A stretch of 64,000 nucleotides of DNA from Megalonaias nervosa (taxonomy: Eukaryota; Mollusca; Bivalvia; Unionida; Unionidae): contig JAECUM010001871.1 of assembly GCA_016617855.1 (NCBI GenBank), positions 62,001 to 126,000 on the forward strand. Reading direction: 5' to 3'. Each line of letters begins with the position of its first letter. Position 1 is the first letter of the stretch. The notes under the pieces are model-generated. The model made no database searches, was not told where the DNA came from, and saw only the letters and a list, made by a program, of their open reading frames with translations. Of this stretch, positions 1 through 11,817 are shown piece after piece. The position numbers were made by a program, and so were the translations under genes.

Positions 1-330
1 ATGGTGCGGTTTTATGCTGTGGAACTAAATTTAACATGCATAGACCATTTTTTATTCTTCAGTCACAGTGAAATTAAACACTAACCTTTTGACTTCAAAA
101 TCAAGAGACTGCACCACTCCAAGAGCAAGCTATCCATAAAGTGGTAACTGCAGATGATAAAAAAGTCAAGATATTGCAGAAACAGTGACCTTGCCCTTTC
201 AACAGTGACATTGCCCTTTCAGCTTTAGATCCCAATATTGAAAAGGTTCTTCCTTACTCCAAGAGCAAGCCATCTACAAGCTTGGAAAATTGAGATGATG
301 GATAACTCAAATTATTGCATGGAAATGAGA
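1..330. repeat. Diverged dispersed repeat, 'tgaccttgacc' family
   Basis: Two degenerate units share the phrases 'agtgacattgccctttc', 'ccaagagcaagc' and 'catctacaag' with better copies near 25.6, 49.5 and 51.5 kb. The unit is about 160-190 bp. No open frame is kept. Repeats of this style are familiar from mollusc genomes; that is recollection, not a search. Confidence 0.5.
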
Positions 331-1042
331 TTGGTAATAGACAGACAGATATTGTAATATAATATACTCCACATTATGATAAGCATATCAAAAGATAAAG
401 TGGCCGCCAATTTAGTCACAAACTATTTAAGGGTAATGAAAAAAAGCAGACAAGGCTGACAAAGTAGCATGGCAGTCACTCAATTCTAAGAGGAGAAGTC
501 CATATAGTGGCTTTAAATGTGATATAGAAGACCATGTTCTGCCGTTATAAGATACTCTGCAAACCTGTGGCATGTGAACTCCACAAACAATTGCCTCTGA
601 ACATCAAAACCATCACCAACAACAGTGGCATCACTCATATAGAACAAATTACAAAGTAAGAGTGATACTGTTTCACCTACATGTAGGACATGTATCTGAC
701 CAATGTATACCTCCTTAATGGTACAACTTGAGTATGATACCTTGCTAGTGTCATCTGACAGTAGAACTCAATTTAGTTTCATGTGCTGACATCCACAATT
801 TGAAACTAAAGTTTTTATGTTAATCCAAGCCTTCTGGTTAAATAACTCTCGAGAAAATCTGTAAAGAATGCAGTTTATATAGAACAACTATTCTATATCT
901 AAGGATTTTAACCTTTTTGCTTACTTATATATTTCATGTAACTTTTAAAGATTTGTAGTATTTTTTACTTTCATCTTTTATTTTCTAGGAATACATGTTT
1001 ACATTCATTTGGAAGGCCTCATCTTCATAAAAAATGTCAGCT
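331..1042. other. No feature recognised
   Basis: AT-rich DNA with no long open frame and no repeat that I can relate to the rest of the window. Confidence 0.5.

Positions 1043-1081
<39 letters not shown>
1043..1081. repeat. (CA)n microsatellite
   Basis: Uninterrupted CA dinucleotides over about 38 bp. Confidence 0.95.
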
Positions 1082-1083
<2 letters not shown>

Positions 1084-1429
1084 GATAAAGCAAAGATGTC
1101 CATGAATGAGCTGGTTGATTCATGTACAGAAATCATATTTTACATTGTTCAAGAGGATTGAAAACAAAATAAGTGCTTTTTTGCCATATAATATGTATTC
1201 TCTTCATAGGATAATAAAACATCAAGTTTTGAATATAAATTGGATTTAGATCATGATGTTACAATAATTACATTCGAGTCAGTATATTGTCAGTTGATGA
1301 AAAAGGAAGAGTTGTTCATCTTATAGTTCACTGTAGAGATTTTTTAATAGCATCCAACTGCATTTATAGTTTCCCTCACAAGATCACCCTCCAGTAAACA
1401 CAGATGACATTCACAGGGGCATGGGCCAC

Positions 1430-1775
1430 GAAAATAGGGTGTTACCAGAATGGCTCATTAATGAAAATAGGGTGTTACCAGAATGGCCCAGTAATGAAAA
1501 TAGGGCAGGATGTGTCACCAGAATGGCTCATTAATGAAAATAGGGCAGGATGTGTTACCAGAATGGCTCATTAATGAAAATAGGGCAGGATGTGTTACCA
1601 GAATGGTTCATTAATGAAAATAGGGCAGGATGTGTTACCAGAATGGCTCATTAATGAAAATAGGGCAGGATGTGTTACCAGAATGGCTCATTAATGAAAA
1701 TAGGGCAGGATGTGTTACCAGAATGGCTCATTAATGAAAACAGGGCAGGATGTGTTATCAGAATGGCTCATTAAT
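1430..1775. repeat. Minisatellite, 40-bp unit
   Basis: About nine near-identical units containing 'gaatggctcattaatgaaaa' and 'tagggcaggatgtgttacca'. The first two units lack the 'caggatgt' segment and are about 32 bp, so short and long variants sit side by side at the left edge. Units in the middle are almost identical, which suggests recent homogenisation. Confidence 0.95.
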
Positions 1776-2201
1776 ATTTTTTGTGTGGCCTAAGAGTACA
1801 CGTTTATAACTCCATTCCTCAAACTTCTCTCTAACTGTCAGAATAATGAACTAAAAGGATGATCTTGTTCTGATTGATAAGAGAAATGCCTCCCCAAAAG
1901 CCCAGGCCAATCTGACTTTGTTTTCTAATCTTTTGCAACACTCTAGAGATTTAGTAGTTTATTTGAAGCTTGAAGACAATCAATTTTTGTTTTGCCCATC
2001 AGCACTACAGAATTAATTTAGTGATACCCATCAAAATGTCCCAGTCAAGTAAAGCTTTTGTTGCAATACAGAAACATTGCAAAGCAGAAAAATAGATGTC
2101 TAAAAGACAAATTAAAGCAGACAGTAGGAAATCAACCACTCAAAATAATTCCTTCCCTGACTTGCAAAAATTATTATTGCCTATCATTCTTTGTCAAAAT
2201 T

Positions 2202-2590
2202 TCATCAATAGGGTTTAGGAGTGAGATAAATGTCTCAGTATCATCAACAGAGTTTAGGAATGAGAACATCTCAGTATCATCAATAGGGTTTGGTGTGAGA
2301 CAAACACTTCAGTATCATCAATAGGATTTGGTGCGAGTTATACATCTCGGGATCATAAACAGGGTTCATGAGTGAGGTGTACATCTCAATATCATGAATA
2401 AGATTTAGGAGTAAGAGCAACATTTCAGTATCATCAATAGTGTTTAGGAGTGAGACAAACATCTTAGCATCGAACAGAGTTTAGCTAGAAGTGAGACACA
2501 CATCTCAGCATCATAAATATTATTTTAGGAGTGAGATGAACATATCATCAATGGTGTTTAGGAGTCGGACAAACACTCAGTATCATCAGA
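2202..2590. repeat. Minisatellite, unit about 36-41 bp
   Basis: Roughly ten diverged units built on 'tcatcaatagggtttagg' and 'agtgagacaaacatctcag'. Spacing of 'tcatcaa' is 39, 36 and 38 bp in the first units. Short open frames here on both strands are by-products of the repeat. Confidence 0.9.
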
Positions 2591-3012
2591 AAAGCTTTAA
2601 ATTATACTAGATAACCTATTTCCAAAACCTTGTCTCATCTCAATACAGAGATGGAGACCCCATATGCCTCAGCCAGAACTATAATAGACCTTTCCTGAAA
2701 AGCACCATTTTGCAAAATAGGAATGGTCACTTAAGACAGGTGGTCTCTTACAAGAGGTCATAATACTATAATAAATAAATCCAAGCAACAAGAATTTATT
2801 ATCTTAAGACTGGTGGTCTCCCACTGCGGGTCTTGCAAAACACATTTTACTGTAGTAAGCTTTTCAATACCATACAAAGCCACTGTGCCATGATCCAAAC
2901 CACCCCTGAAGCTTGATTCCATATTATTGAATTGATTCTAACACTATTAAAGGGATAGGAATAACCAAAGAAAATAATGGTATGAAGCAAATGTTTCCCA
3001 TTAATTTCAAAT

Positions 3013-3160
3013 TAACATATATACTCACATGCAAGTCAGAACCAACTGCGGTTTGTTAGGAGTACTCAGTAGCACAAACACTACAGACCCTGACCTGCTG
3101 GTGCATTATGTGATGTTGTTAGCTATCACTGACCCTGACTTATCAGAGAGTATATACAAT
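3013..3160. mobile_element. Double-hairpin MITE, copy 1 (partial)
   Basis: Starts with an 'atatatactcacatgcaagtc' type end and finishes 'gacttatcagagagtatata'. The core keeps the central spacer 'ttaggagtactcagtagcac' and one hairpin around 'gaccctgacctgct' / 'gtgcattatg'. The other hairpin is missing. Same family as the copies at 12.8, 13.3, 14.9, 39.0 and 52.2 kb. Confidence 0.7.
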
Positions 3161-3829
3161 ACTACACATTGACTTAGCTAAATCTGTACGTTTAAAAGTC
3201 TTTTGGACAGTTCCAGTAATTGTAAGCTACAATTTAAATTCATTTTCACTAAATCATTTCAAATTTACAAAGACTAAGATTACAAACATGGTGAATTAGT
3301 TAATTTCCACTCAATTTTCATGCACATGTTTAACAGAGCGGAATCTTGTATCATCACTTGATGTGGTGCTTTTTTTAATATGCTTACATTTTCTTGTGGA
3401 CTGAAATAAACTAGACAAATCTGGCCAAGCAATATTGGTAAGGGTATAGTTACGTAATAAGATAGAAAATATTATGATGTTATTCAATAAAAAGATGATT
3501 ATCAATATGGTCAGCGTTATTAATGTTATGGTTCCAGATTTGGATTACAATGTACTTTGATGTGTTTTTATGTGTGTCAGTAGGGGTAAATATCTGCCAA
3601 ATTACTACAGAAGCAGTGATGACATGGGGAAATTACTTGTGTGCCAAATTAACTAAAGACTGTGGGCCAGTGGTAATTTTAGGGATCTGTACTAGGCAGA
3701 AAGCTGGACATGCCAAGTAAAGAAGTAACAAGGAAACAAATCATATGACCACACCAACTTAGTCAGGCTATCTGTGGAATGTACAAACAGTAAGGGGGCA
3801 TGTATGGAACTGTTGGTTAAGAATGCATA

Positions 3830-3935
3830 CAGACTTTCAGATTTGGCAGTAAATACTATGGCAGATTACCTCTCAAAAAGAAGACAATGTGTCAAAAAGA
3901 GGAAACTCACTTAGTTCATGGGCAAATATATGTTT
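3830..3935 (+). pseudogene. Non-LTR reverse transcriptase scrap
   Basis: The segment with 'gcagattacctctcaaaaag' and 'gaagacaatgtgtcaaaa' encodes a piece resembling ADYLS-RRQCVK of non-LTR RTs. The same stretch recurs at about 5135-5230 inside the larger pseudogene just downstream. It therefore comes from a second, almost wholly lost copy of the same family, or from a local duplication. Confidence 0.55.
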
Positions 3936-3989
3936 ACAATTTTAACACTGGTAACAGTGACTTTCATAAAGATTTTCACAATGACTGAA

Positions 3990-6045
3990 GGAAGGGTATC
4001 AACAACAACCTGCAGCAAGTTTACATACCAGAGTTTTAAGGATTTTAATCAGGAAAATTTTAATGCCAACCTAAGGTCTACACCTTTTCATATATCTTTT
4101 ATAATTGAAGATCCTGATGATGTCTACTGGTTATTTGAATAACTGCTCACTAATGTTATTGAGGTCCATGCTCCTCTTCAACAAGAAAGACATAAAGCAA
4201 CCTGCTCCATTTATCAATGGCAACCTTAGAAAAGTAAAATGCAGGAAAGTTCAACTACTCCATAAATATCTGAGAACAAGAACATCAAAAAACTGGAACA
4301 ACGACAAACAACAAAGGAATTTGGTGACCAAACTCAGACATGAAGCCATGAAAGTTTACATTTTCAAACACTGCACAGGTGGAACAATAAGTAAAGATTC
4401 TTAGCCAACCCTTAGACCCTTCCTGTTAACAGAGGTGTTTTATCACAGAACTCATACTCCAGCTAAATGATGAGATTATCTCTGATCATGCCTGCATAGT
4501 GGAGATCTTCAATGATTTCTTCAATAACATTGCTAAAGACACAGGCAATAGCCACAAAACATACGATGAACACCCAAGCATACAGGCTATCAAAATGAAC
4601 TTAAATATGCCTAAATGTTTATTTCTATCACACAGCTAAAGACTACAGCTATAAGCCTTTATCAAGCATTCATATTAGAAGGCATCTGAACTAGATCTTA
4701 TTTCTCCAAAACTATTAAAACTTGGAATTCAATCATGGACTGGTCCTATAAACAAACTCCTCAACTACAGCTGACCAAAACATTTTCCCAACAAGACTTA
4801 AGGCTGCAATATACAAGAAAAGAATACATGTGATTAAAACAAAACTATTGTCCTTTAGTATTCTCAAAACTATATCAAAACACTTTGAATGAGCTGTCAG
4901 AGACCAGATCATTAATTACTTTGACAATATCTTACAACCATACCTTTCTGCTTTCAGAAAGGGTTTCAGCTGTCAAACATCAGTAATGCAACCACTAGAA
5001 AACCTGCATGTAGCCCAAAGGATGGGCAAATATATCTTTACAGTTTACAAGCCCTAGACCAAAACAAATATACTGCATCATTCAACTGTTTACCCCTTCA
5101 ACTCCTCCTCCAAAAACTGGCAGCACATGGCCTTTCAGATTCAGCAGTAAATTCTGTGGCAGATTACTTTTCAAACAGAAGACAATGTGTCAAAATAGGA
5201 AACTCAGCTACTGGTAGTTAATGGGCAAATATCTATAAAGGGGTACCCCAGGGATCAATTCTTGGACCTATACTTTTTTCATATCTTTATTAGTGACATC
5301 TTTTGCACAAATGATTCTGATCTATACAACTATTCTTATGACAACACACTTTCCTACACTCACCGTGACTTTAAATTATAAAATCTACTTTGGAAACAGA
5401 GTGCAATACCTTGATTAGGTGGCTTACCAACAATGAAATAAAAGTAAACTCTGACGTGTTCCAAGCTATTGCACTGGGAAAGAAACCAACAAACAACTTG
5501 AGACCTTATCCTCCAACGAGGCTAATATATTTTGCAAAGATTCATTAAAACTTCTCAGAGTCAGTTTGGACTTTATGCTGAACTTTAATCAGCAAGTCAC
5601 TGAAATTTGTCAGAAACCATTTAAATGTGCTAAAACAAATTATGACAATACCTTACAACCAAAGAAAGACTGGATGTGTACCACATCATGGCAAACATCT
5701 ACTTCTGTCCCCTAACCTGGAACTATGTCAGTTTCACTAATATGAACAAGCTTAAAAAACTCCATGCAAGAGCTCTGAGATTTCTCTTCAATGATTTCAA
5801 GAAACCTTACACAGAACTCTTGCAGTTGGCAAATGTATCAACTCTCCACTTCAGAAGGATGAAGACCATGGCACTTGAGGTATTCAAATTTTTAAACAAG
5901 AAAAGTCCAGCACACTTAAATGATCTGGTAGTGTTTAAAAAACCAACTTGCGCTTTTAGGTGTGTAGACACTTTTGACATCCCAAAAGTGAATTTCATTT
6001 ACATCAAATTCATGTTAATCAGTCCTCAATTGCTATATTAATGAA
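3990..6045 (+). pseudogene. Decayed non-LTR retrotransposon ORF2 (endonuclease end, RT, C-terminus)
   Basis: In scattered frames this reads as ORF2 of a LINE-type element. About 4000-4400 resembles the end of an AP-endonuclease and its linker (HAPL-like phrase, then NW..-KQQRNLVTKLR). About 4470-4560 carries FNDFFNNIAKDTG, typical of the endonuclease-RT linker. RT motifs follow at about 4950-5340: AFRKGFSCQTS, a DYFSNRRQCVK-like phrase and GVPQGSILGPILF. The position expected for the catalytic YADD reads Y-S-Y-D, so the active site is lost. Residues from about 5400 resemble WLTNNEIKVN. The C-terminal open frame at 5676-6041 has MNKLKKLHARALRF and an LHFRRMKTMALEV phrase usual for this end. 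Many stops and shifts make it inactive. A Jockey/CR1-like group is likely; the exact clade is not settled. Confidence 0.85.
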
Positions 6046-6377
6046 CTATTGAAATTTTCACTTGGAATTTACATACAAAAGCTGTGAAATCTTAGAAACT
6101 TGAACTCTGCATAGCAAGCAAGTAAATTTCCTAGTAGAAGTACCACAACTTAAGTGAAATAAAATTTGTATGACCTCTACCAAAAATGGCAGTACCTATT
6201 TTTTAAAGTAGGCTTTGTCTCCAGCTGAAAAAGACTGACAGAAGTAAAGGTCATCCAACTCTGCTTTAACTGACAAGAGAAAATATTTTCAAAATTATAA
6301 AGAACATTAAAAACAAAAGAAGATAATTACAACACCTAAGATGTCAACATGTAAATGGGCATTTTTAGCAAATACTG
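6046..6377. other. Junction between two oppositely oriented retrotransposon remnants
   Basis: AT-rich DNA between the 3' end of the plus-strand element and the broken 3' side of the minus-strand element. I see no RT sequence for the minus-strand element here and no clear poly(A) or target duplication. Confidence 0.4.
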
Positions 6378-6947
6378 TTACCAAATGTAATTACAATCAT
6401 CAATGAAATCAACAGATACTGCATTAAACCATTGATAAAGAGCTCTTCCAAGTGGGTCTCTGCTACCTAACTGATGAAGAGCTTTTAACATCATTTTAAG
6501 GAAAAGTAATGATGACTGAACAGTCATAAGTTTTAAGCTTTTCAGCAATCTGAACAAAAAAGTCATAAAAATATTTAAGATGTCAGATGGATTATCAGCA
6601 TAAATGCCCTCATGATTGAGGGATAAAATTTCAGTTTTACTCTTACATTTCCCTGCACCAAAGTCTGTAAACACTTTCCAGATAGCTTTCGGGTTATTTT
6701 GGTTCTCATTAAGCACTTTTTTGTATTTTTGTAGTGCGCTTGTTAATTTGGCTTGACATATCATTTTATTAACTTTTTTCCTACAAACTCTATATTCAGT
6801 TTGATTTTCTACTAATTTTAGTTGGTCTCTTTGCTTTATTGCTTCTAAAATTTTTGGGGAGATCCAGCTTGGCTGGTGGTCTTTCTTTATCCTGTGTGTT
6901 TTTAACGGGGCATGTTTGTTCACAATACTGATAACAGATCTGTCCAA
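6378..6947 (-). pseudogene. Non-LTR retrotransposon endonuclease-RT linker
   Basis: A 189-codon open frame continues the endonuclease found at 7103-7927. It starts with a phrase like VNKHAPLKTHRIKK and PSWISPKILEAIKQRDQL, as in many LINE ORF2 proteins where the endonuclease ends. It continues with basic residues and KAIWKVFTDFGAGK, another usual linker phrase. The RT that should follow towards lower coordinates is absent; the sequence beyond 6378 belongs to something else. A frameshift separates it from the endonuclease frame. The frame is longer than chance would give at this base composition. Confidence 0.8.
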
Positions 6948-7102
6948 GTATCTAAAACATCATCAATATATTCAAAGATCTGGACTGTATTCCATGGAAT
7001 CTGTTTCAGATCTTCCAGGAAATTAACAATATCAAAGTTTTGAAAAGATCTATAAGTAATGGATTTATGGATATTATTTTTTTTTTTGATTTGCCATTGA
7101 CT

Positions 7103-7927
7103 TTATGTGTTAGAAAAATTGCAAAAGTGGTCACTTATACCAATCTTTGTTACAATTACTTCCAAAACATTTTCTTTTGTACTGGTATAAATATGATCTA
7201 TAAGCATTTTAGAGGTAGATGTTACTCTGCTGGGTTCATTTACTAACGAAGCAATAAAATTCATCCAATTCACTTTTATTGGATCATTAAGAAGGTCTCT
7301 ATTTATATCGCCTAGAATGTCAAATTCTTTCTCTTCTTTTGAAATTTTATCTACTTGAAGTTCAAAATATTCACACCAATCAGTATGTGATGATGGGGGT
7401 CTGTACACAAAACCTACTAAGTAGGGCTTAGGTTTTTCTGGAGTGATCTGTAGCCAAATGGATTCTATTTCCTTTATTTCTAGGTCTTCCCATCTTTTAG
7501 AAATAGTACCAATTCTAACATATACAATGAGCCCACCACCACCTGCTTTCCTATCCCTTTGATAAGGTCTGTCATAGCCATTGATAAACAAGAAATTTTC
7601 ACCCTGATTTTCTGTTAACATTGTTTCCGAGAGTTGAAATAAATGGATATTATTATTTGGAGAGGTTAGCAGTAACTTCACTTGATCGATCTTTCCACGA
7701 AAACCCCGAATATTTAAATGACCTATGTGTAAACCCTTACTAGAAACTCCTAAATTCATGAGATTAACATCAATGCTATTAAAGGCACTCAAGGAGACAT
7801 TAAAAGTATTAAAACTGTGTTCATAATGATCATCGTTACAACCGTCATTACTGTATAAAAAATTAGTTTTTTTACAACTGCATTTTCTACTTTCATAATC
7901 ATTGTATAAATCTGAACTATCAGTCAT
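7103..7927 (-). pseudogene. AP-endonuclease domain of a non-LTR retrotransposon
   Basis: A 274-codon frame holds an almost complete APE-type endonuclease, the enzyme that nicks target DNA for target-primed reverse transcription. Motifs in order: HLNIRG (about residue 68), QLSETML with the catalytic Glu (about 98), RKAGGGGLIVYV (about 127), GFVYRPPSS (about 173), DILGDINRDLL (about 203), LIDHIYTS (about 243) and a closing ISDH (about 265). All catalytic-type residues look kept. The N-terminal 60 residues are Ser/Asn/Cys-rich linker. The upstream zinc-knuckle frame ends within a few bases of this start, as expected for ORF1 followed by ORF2. The element is truncated downstream, so it could not move alone. 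Confidence 0.9.
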
Positions 7928-8350
7928 ATTTGATTATGTACAAGTGGCTGGTAAGTTTCCACATTCAGAACATCCATCAGCAAGGGGATCAAATCTGTTT
8001 TGACAAGGGATGCATGGTGTATATGACACTCCTTGATAGACAGATTGGTCCTTCCACTGAATAGAGTCTTCCAGTGGAGCTGAGATGGCCTCATTGCCCT
8101 TTTCCTATTCCATAAATCTAGTGTGAGTTTTGGCTTTGTGTCCAAAGCTACCACACTGATGGCATTGTATTGGCTGTCTGTGCCTGCATTCCTGTGCTGA
8201 ATGTTTGCTCTCACCACAGTAATCACATCCCGAAGTGTACTGACTGTATTGATATGGCTGACGGTATTGTCTGATACTGTTTTGACCTACATTGGGTTTA
8301 TATTTGTAATGTTTAAATTTGTAATGTGGCTGTAAGACCAGACTACACAA
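7928..8350 (-). pseudogene. Non-LTR retrotransposon ORF1, zinc-knuckle C-terminus
   Basis: The 81-codon frame at 8105-8350 carries two knuckles. The first, CDYCGESKHSAQEC, is a full CX2CX4HX4C. The second, CHQCGSFGHKAKTH, has His in place of the last Cys. After a stop the sequence stays Cys-rich (a CIPC and a CSEC pair in another frame) up to the endonuclease start. Zinc knuckles in ORF1 bind element RNA. Together with the SGNH-like remnant upstream this gives an ORF1 of hydrolase-then-knuckle type. Frameshifts make it a pseudogene. Confidence 0.8.
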
Positions 8351-8606
8351 ATGACTGCATTTATATTTTTCCCCAGCTTTTCCATCCCTTTGGTAGACAG
8401 GTGGATATTATCTCTCTTTCCAAATAAATGTTGTATCACTTGTCGCTCTTCATCCAGGAAACTCATGTAATTGTAAACAATATCACACTTCCAATTACTT
8501 GCCAGTCTTCAGATGACCTCATTGATATCTAACACATCAAAATCTCCCCTGGGGGCCACTTCACACGATGATGATAATATCACAAAAAGTCACAAACTGA
8601 ATTCTG
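8351..8606 (-). pseudogene. SGNH/GDSL-hydrolase-like end of ORF1
   Basis: Reading minus, the segment gives APRGDFDVLDINEVI, a one-codon stop, RLASNWKCDIV, YMSFLDEER and then RDNIHLSTKGMEKLG. The DxxHLS-KG pattern matches the Asp-His catalytic block of SGNH hydrolases. Such esterase domains are known in ORF1 of some CR1-like non-LTR elements. Its position just before the zinc knuckles fits. The N-terminal Ser block (GDS) is not visible. It is not in a long open frame because of the internal stop. Confidence 0.65.
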
Positions 8607-8809
8607 ATGAGAGGAAATAACAAGAGAAAAAAGTGAGGTCCAAGTGGATCCAAGAATGCTCACCCATCTGATGTCTGTCAAGCAATCAAATGTGAGAAAA
8701 TCTTGCCAAGAAATCTGGGTCTACCAGGTGTTTACTGTAGATATTTCTTCAAATACTGTTAACTGATTTTTCAAAATTTCTCTCGTTTTGGCATCTTCAT
8801 CCATATTTG

Positions 8810-9260
8810 ATAGCACGTCAGCATCATTTGCCTTATATTTGAAGAATTTAATGCCAGGATGCTTTCTGTCAAAGTTCAGGTTAAATTCCGGTTAATCATT
8901 TTTTAAAAGATAAAGTTGTTTTTCTATTTTTAGTAATGGTGGCCATATTTGATGGTGGATTGCCATTAATTTATATAAATGTGAACTGCCTTCTAGCAAG
9001 GATGCTTTGTCATTTGGACAAAATGTACTGAGTGGTGGTGGCAGGGGGAAATTATTGATTGTTTTCTATTCTTATAACAGCAGTCATATTTGATGGTGAA
9101 ACATAATCATTTAGACAAACTTAAAAGGTTTTGCCTGGATGGTAATCTGCTGTCAAAGTATGTCTTTCTTTTCAGTTTTTTTTTATATAAAAATTGTCCT
9201 TTTAGGTATTTTCTACCTTTAATAATGGCGACCATATTTGATGGTCGACCTGGCATACAA
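8810..9260. repeat. Dispersed repeat, 'ggccatatttgatgg' family, about three units
   Basis: Three diverged units of about 140-150 bp share 'aatggtggccatatttgatg', 'gccaggatgctttctgtcaa' and 'cttctagcaaggatgc'. A further copy lies at 11225-11540. No coding potential. A similar phrase recurs in mollusc genomes by recollection. Confidence 0.65.
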
Positions 9261-9628
9261 TAAAATATTCAATCTATGATCCCGTATCGCACACCTAAAA
9301 TTATCGTATCACACACCCAGTCAGGAACTACTTTTACAACTTGAAGTATTCAATAACAGTCCTCTTATAAAATATCAGGAATTATTTATTGCTATTTTAA
9401 ATTTTAAATTATTCACAGATTTTAATACACAATAGTGCAGTCATGCTGAATGAAAATGGCCACTTCTGCCGCTGGGGATAATGGTGGAATACCGTAAGTA
9501 GCGATGAGCAGTGTAAATGGTATCTACTGTCAAGAAATTAGAGTTAGCTGAGGTTGACAACAATATTTTGTATGGAATATTTGATGTGGAATTCTCAGAT
9601 GCAGCTGTTGTGCAAAGTGACACCAAAC

Positions 9629-9630
<2 letters not shown>

Positions 9631-9694
<64 letters not shown>
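9631..9694. repeat. (GA)n microsatellite
   Basis: 32 pure GA units. Open frames over it give poly(Arg-Glu) or poly(Ser-Leu) and are artefacts. Confidence 0.97.
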
Positions 9695-9696
<2 letters not shown>

Positions 9697-11224
9697 AAGT
9701 ACTTTGCTGCTGAAATCATGTAGTCTATTGAATGTTTAAAGTTAAGAAAGACTCTAGTAGTCAAGTCAACATGAACAGATAATTAAAGGACAGTAACCGC
9801 AGCTACATCATTTGAATTTCTGAGTTTACTGTTATGGCCACAAAGCGCTGAATTTTGGATGCAACGAACTTGAACAAAAAGGTCTATGATACCAAAGGAA
9901 AAATCTTCTGAACCTGTTGATCTCATTCCCAACTGTAACAATGATGACACAGAGAGAAGACATTCCACAATATATATCTACAGTTCTAAACTTAACCACA
10001 ATCTATTTCAGCTCCTGAGTTTCAAAAATATGGTCTGCAGAATATCTTTTTTAAATTAATTTTTCAAGGAAAGGAGCAAGTTTAAGTGGGGAACTTTCAA
10101 TTTGTCTATTAATATTACTGAGGAATCAAATTTGTTTAGTAAATCTGAGGAAAAAACTGACAAATATTTGCAACAAAGAGACATATCAGAGAGAGCAGCA
10201 GCTGTTTTGACTCAGATGCAAATGTAGAAGAATTACAATATTGTTGAGACTTTTTTCATTCCTGGGGCATACTCATGGAAGTGTACATTTGCTTACATTT
10301 TAAATTCTCAAACTGTTCAAGTAGAAAATGAAAAGAAGACAAAACGAAATTGTTTGAATTTTCTTGTCAAAAAATATCCAAATGAATGTTAAAAATCTAG
10401 TCAGCATGTAATAAAAAGAATCTTCATTCTGGACAAAATATGCTTAAATTATTACCTTCATGTTCAATACATGTACATCAATAATTTCTTATATTAAATA
10501 AAAACAAAAATAGTTTGAATGTACTGTAATTGAATCAGCTTTCTGTATAAAATGTAATGGATTGAATTACTGTTAGAAGTAGAGTGGGTATTAGTAACTA
10601 GGGTGCAAGTAAAATGGTCACTTACAGGTCCAAAGTCTTAGTATGTTTCATTTGAGAAGTAAGGAAAAAATCCACTTCCCTATGACTGCAGTTTAAATCC
10701 ATTCATTTGTCCCATGCAACATTTTTCAATATTCAAAGCTAAATAGTAAATAACTATATCTGCAAATGCAGGCAGACATATGATGCAACTGCACAGTACA
10801 TGTATATATCTAGGCCAACCCCTGGTAACATGCATGGGGATTTTTCAGAGGGTTCTACAATATCTTTCATAAAACGCCCAATGCCTAGTTCATTTTTTCT
10901 AAAAGTATACATTAAAAAAATAGAAAAAAAATGTTTGAATAAAATGGGGATTATGTAATAAATGCAAAACCACAAAGCACTTTCTTCCATTGTCTGGGGA
11001 TAGAACTCGTTTGATGTAGCACAGGAACATGTCTCAGCCTGACAACCTCAACATATTCCTAAGTCACATCAAACTCATTCTCTTTGCCCACTTAGAGCAA
11101 AACACATGTAGTTTTGTCTACACAGATCATCAAAATTTGTATAAATTTAAAAGCCCCATTTGCTGTGAGAGTACTTTCCATCAAATTTGGTCAAATTCTA
11201 TCTTACTACTGTATTGTTGAAACA
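9695..11224. other. No feature recognised
   Basis: AT-rich sequence without a convincing frame, RNA gene or repeat relationship. Short frames up to 78 codons show no family resemblance. Confidence 0.5.
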
Positions 11225-11540
11225 TATTCTAAATGTTTTCCTAATTTTTATTAATGGCAGCAATATTTGATAGTGGAATGCCATCATTTTTATCTCTTTA
11301 AAAGTCTGCTTTTCTAGAATGCTTAGTTTTAGATTTCACAAATTCTGTCCTGCAGTCATTGAGATGTTGTTTAAAGGTTTTACTATTTTAATTAATGATA
11401 AACATTTTTAATGACTGAGAAACTTAAACTGTACCACCTTCAAGCACTTCATGCCAGGATGCCATCAGCCAAATTTGGTTGAAATTGGTTTAGTGTTTTT
11501 ACGGAGAAGATGAAATTAGTAACTGTTCACAGATGGGCAA
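11225..11540. repeat. Dispersed repeat, 'ggccatatttgatgg' family
   Basis: Contains 'atggcagcaatatttgatag', 'tgccatcatttttatctctt', then 'tgccaggatgccatcagcca' and 'aatttggttgaaattggttt'. These phrases match the units at 8.8-9.26 kb. Confidence 0.6.
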
Positions 11541-11735
11541 TGCATAGTGCACAAAAGTATGATCCAAATCAATCAAGAACACCCCCTTCTTGCAGCTGCC
11601 TTCAATATATTTCTTTGCACACATGTAAGTAATTGAGGGCCTCAAAGGAGATATTTTTTACTGCATCACCCTCATAAAGAAAAACATTATTAGTAGTATT
11701 ATTATTGATACATTATTATTTTATTTTATTATCAA

Positions 11736-11737
<2 letters not shown>

Positions 11738-11789
<52 letters not shown>

Positions 11790-11817
11790 CATTATTATTA
11801 TTATTATTATTATTGTT
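11738..11817. repeat. (ATT)n microsatellite
   Basis: About 26 trinucleotides with one C interruption. The poly(Asn) frame on the minus strand is an artefact. Confidence 0.95.

Noticed and set aside
5807..5998. Minus-strand frame within the plus-strand RT remnant
   Set aside because: Shadow of the recognised C-terminal ORF2 sequence on the other strand.
3990..8606. 5'-inverted (twin-primed) single LINE
   Set aside because: In twin priming the inverted 5' part lies upstream of the 3' part. Here it lies downstream, and both parts carry different endonuclease-linker sequences.
9441..9764. Ser/Leu and Arg/Glu repeat frames
   Set aside because: Products of the (GA)n microsatellite read in different frames; the same applies at 46.2-46.5 kb.
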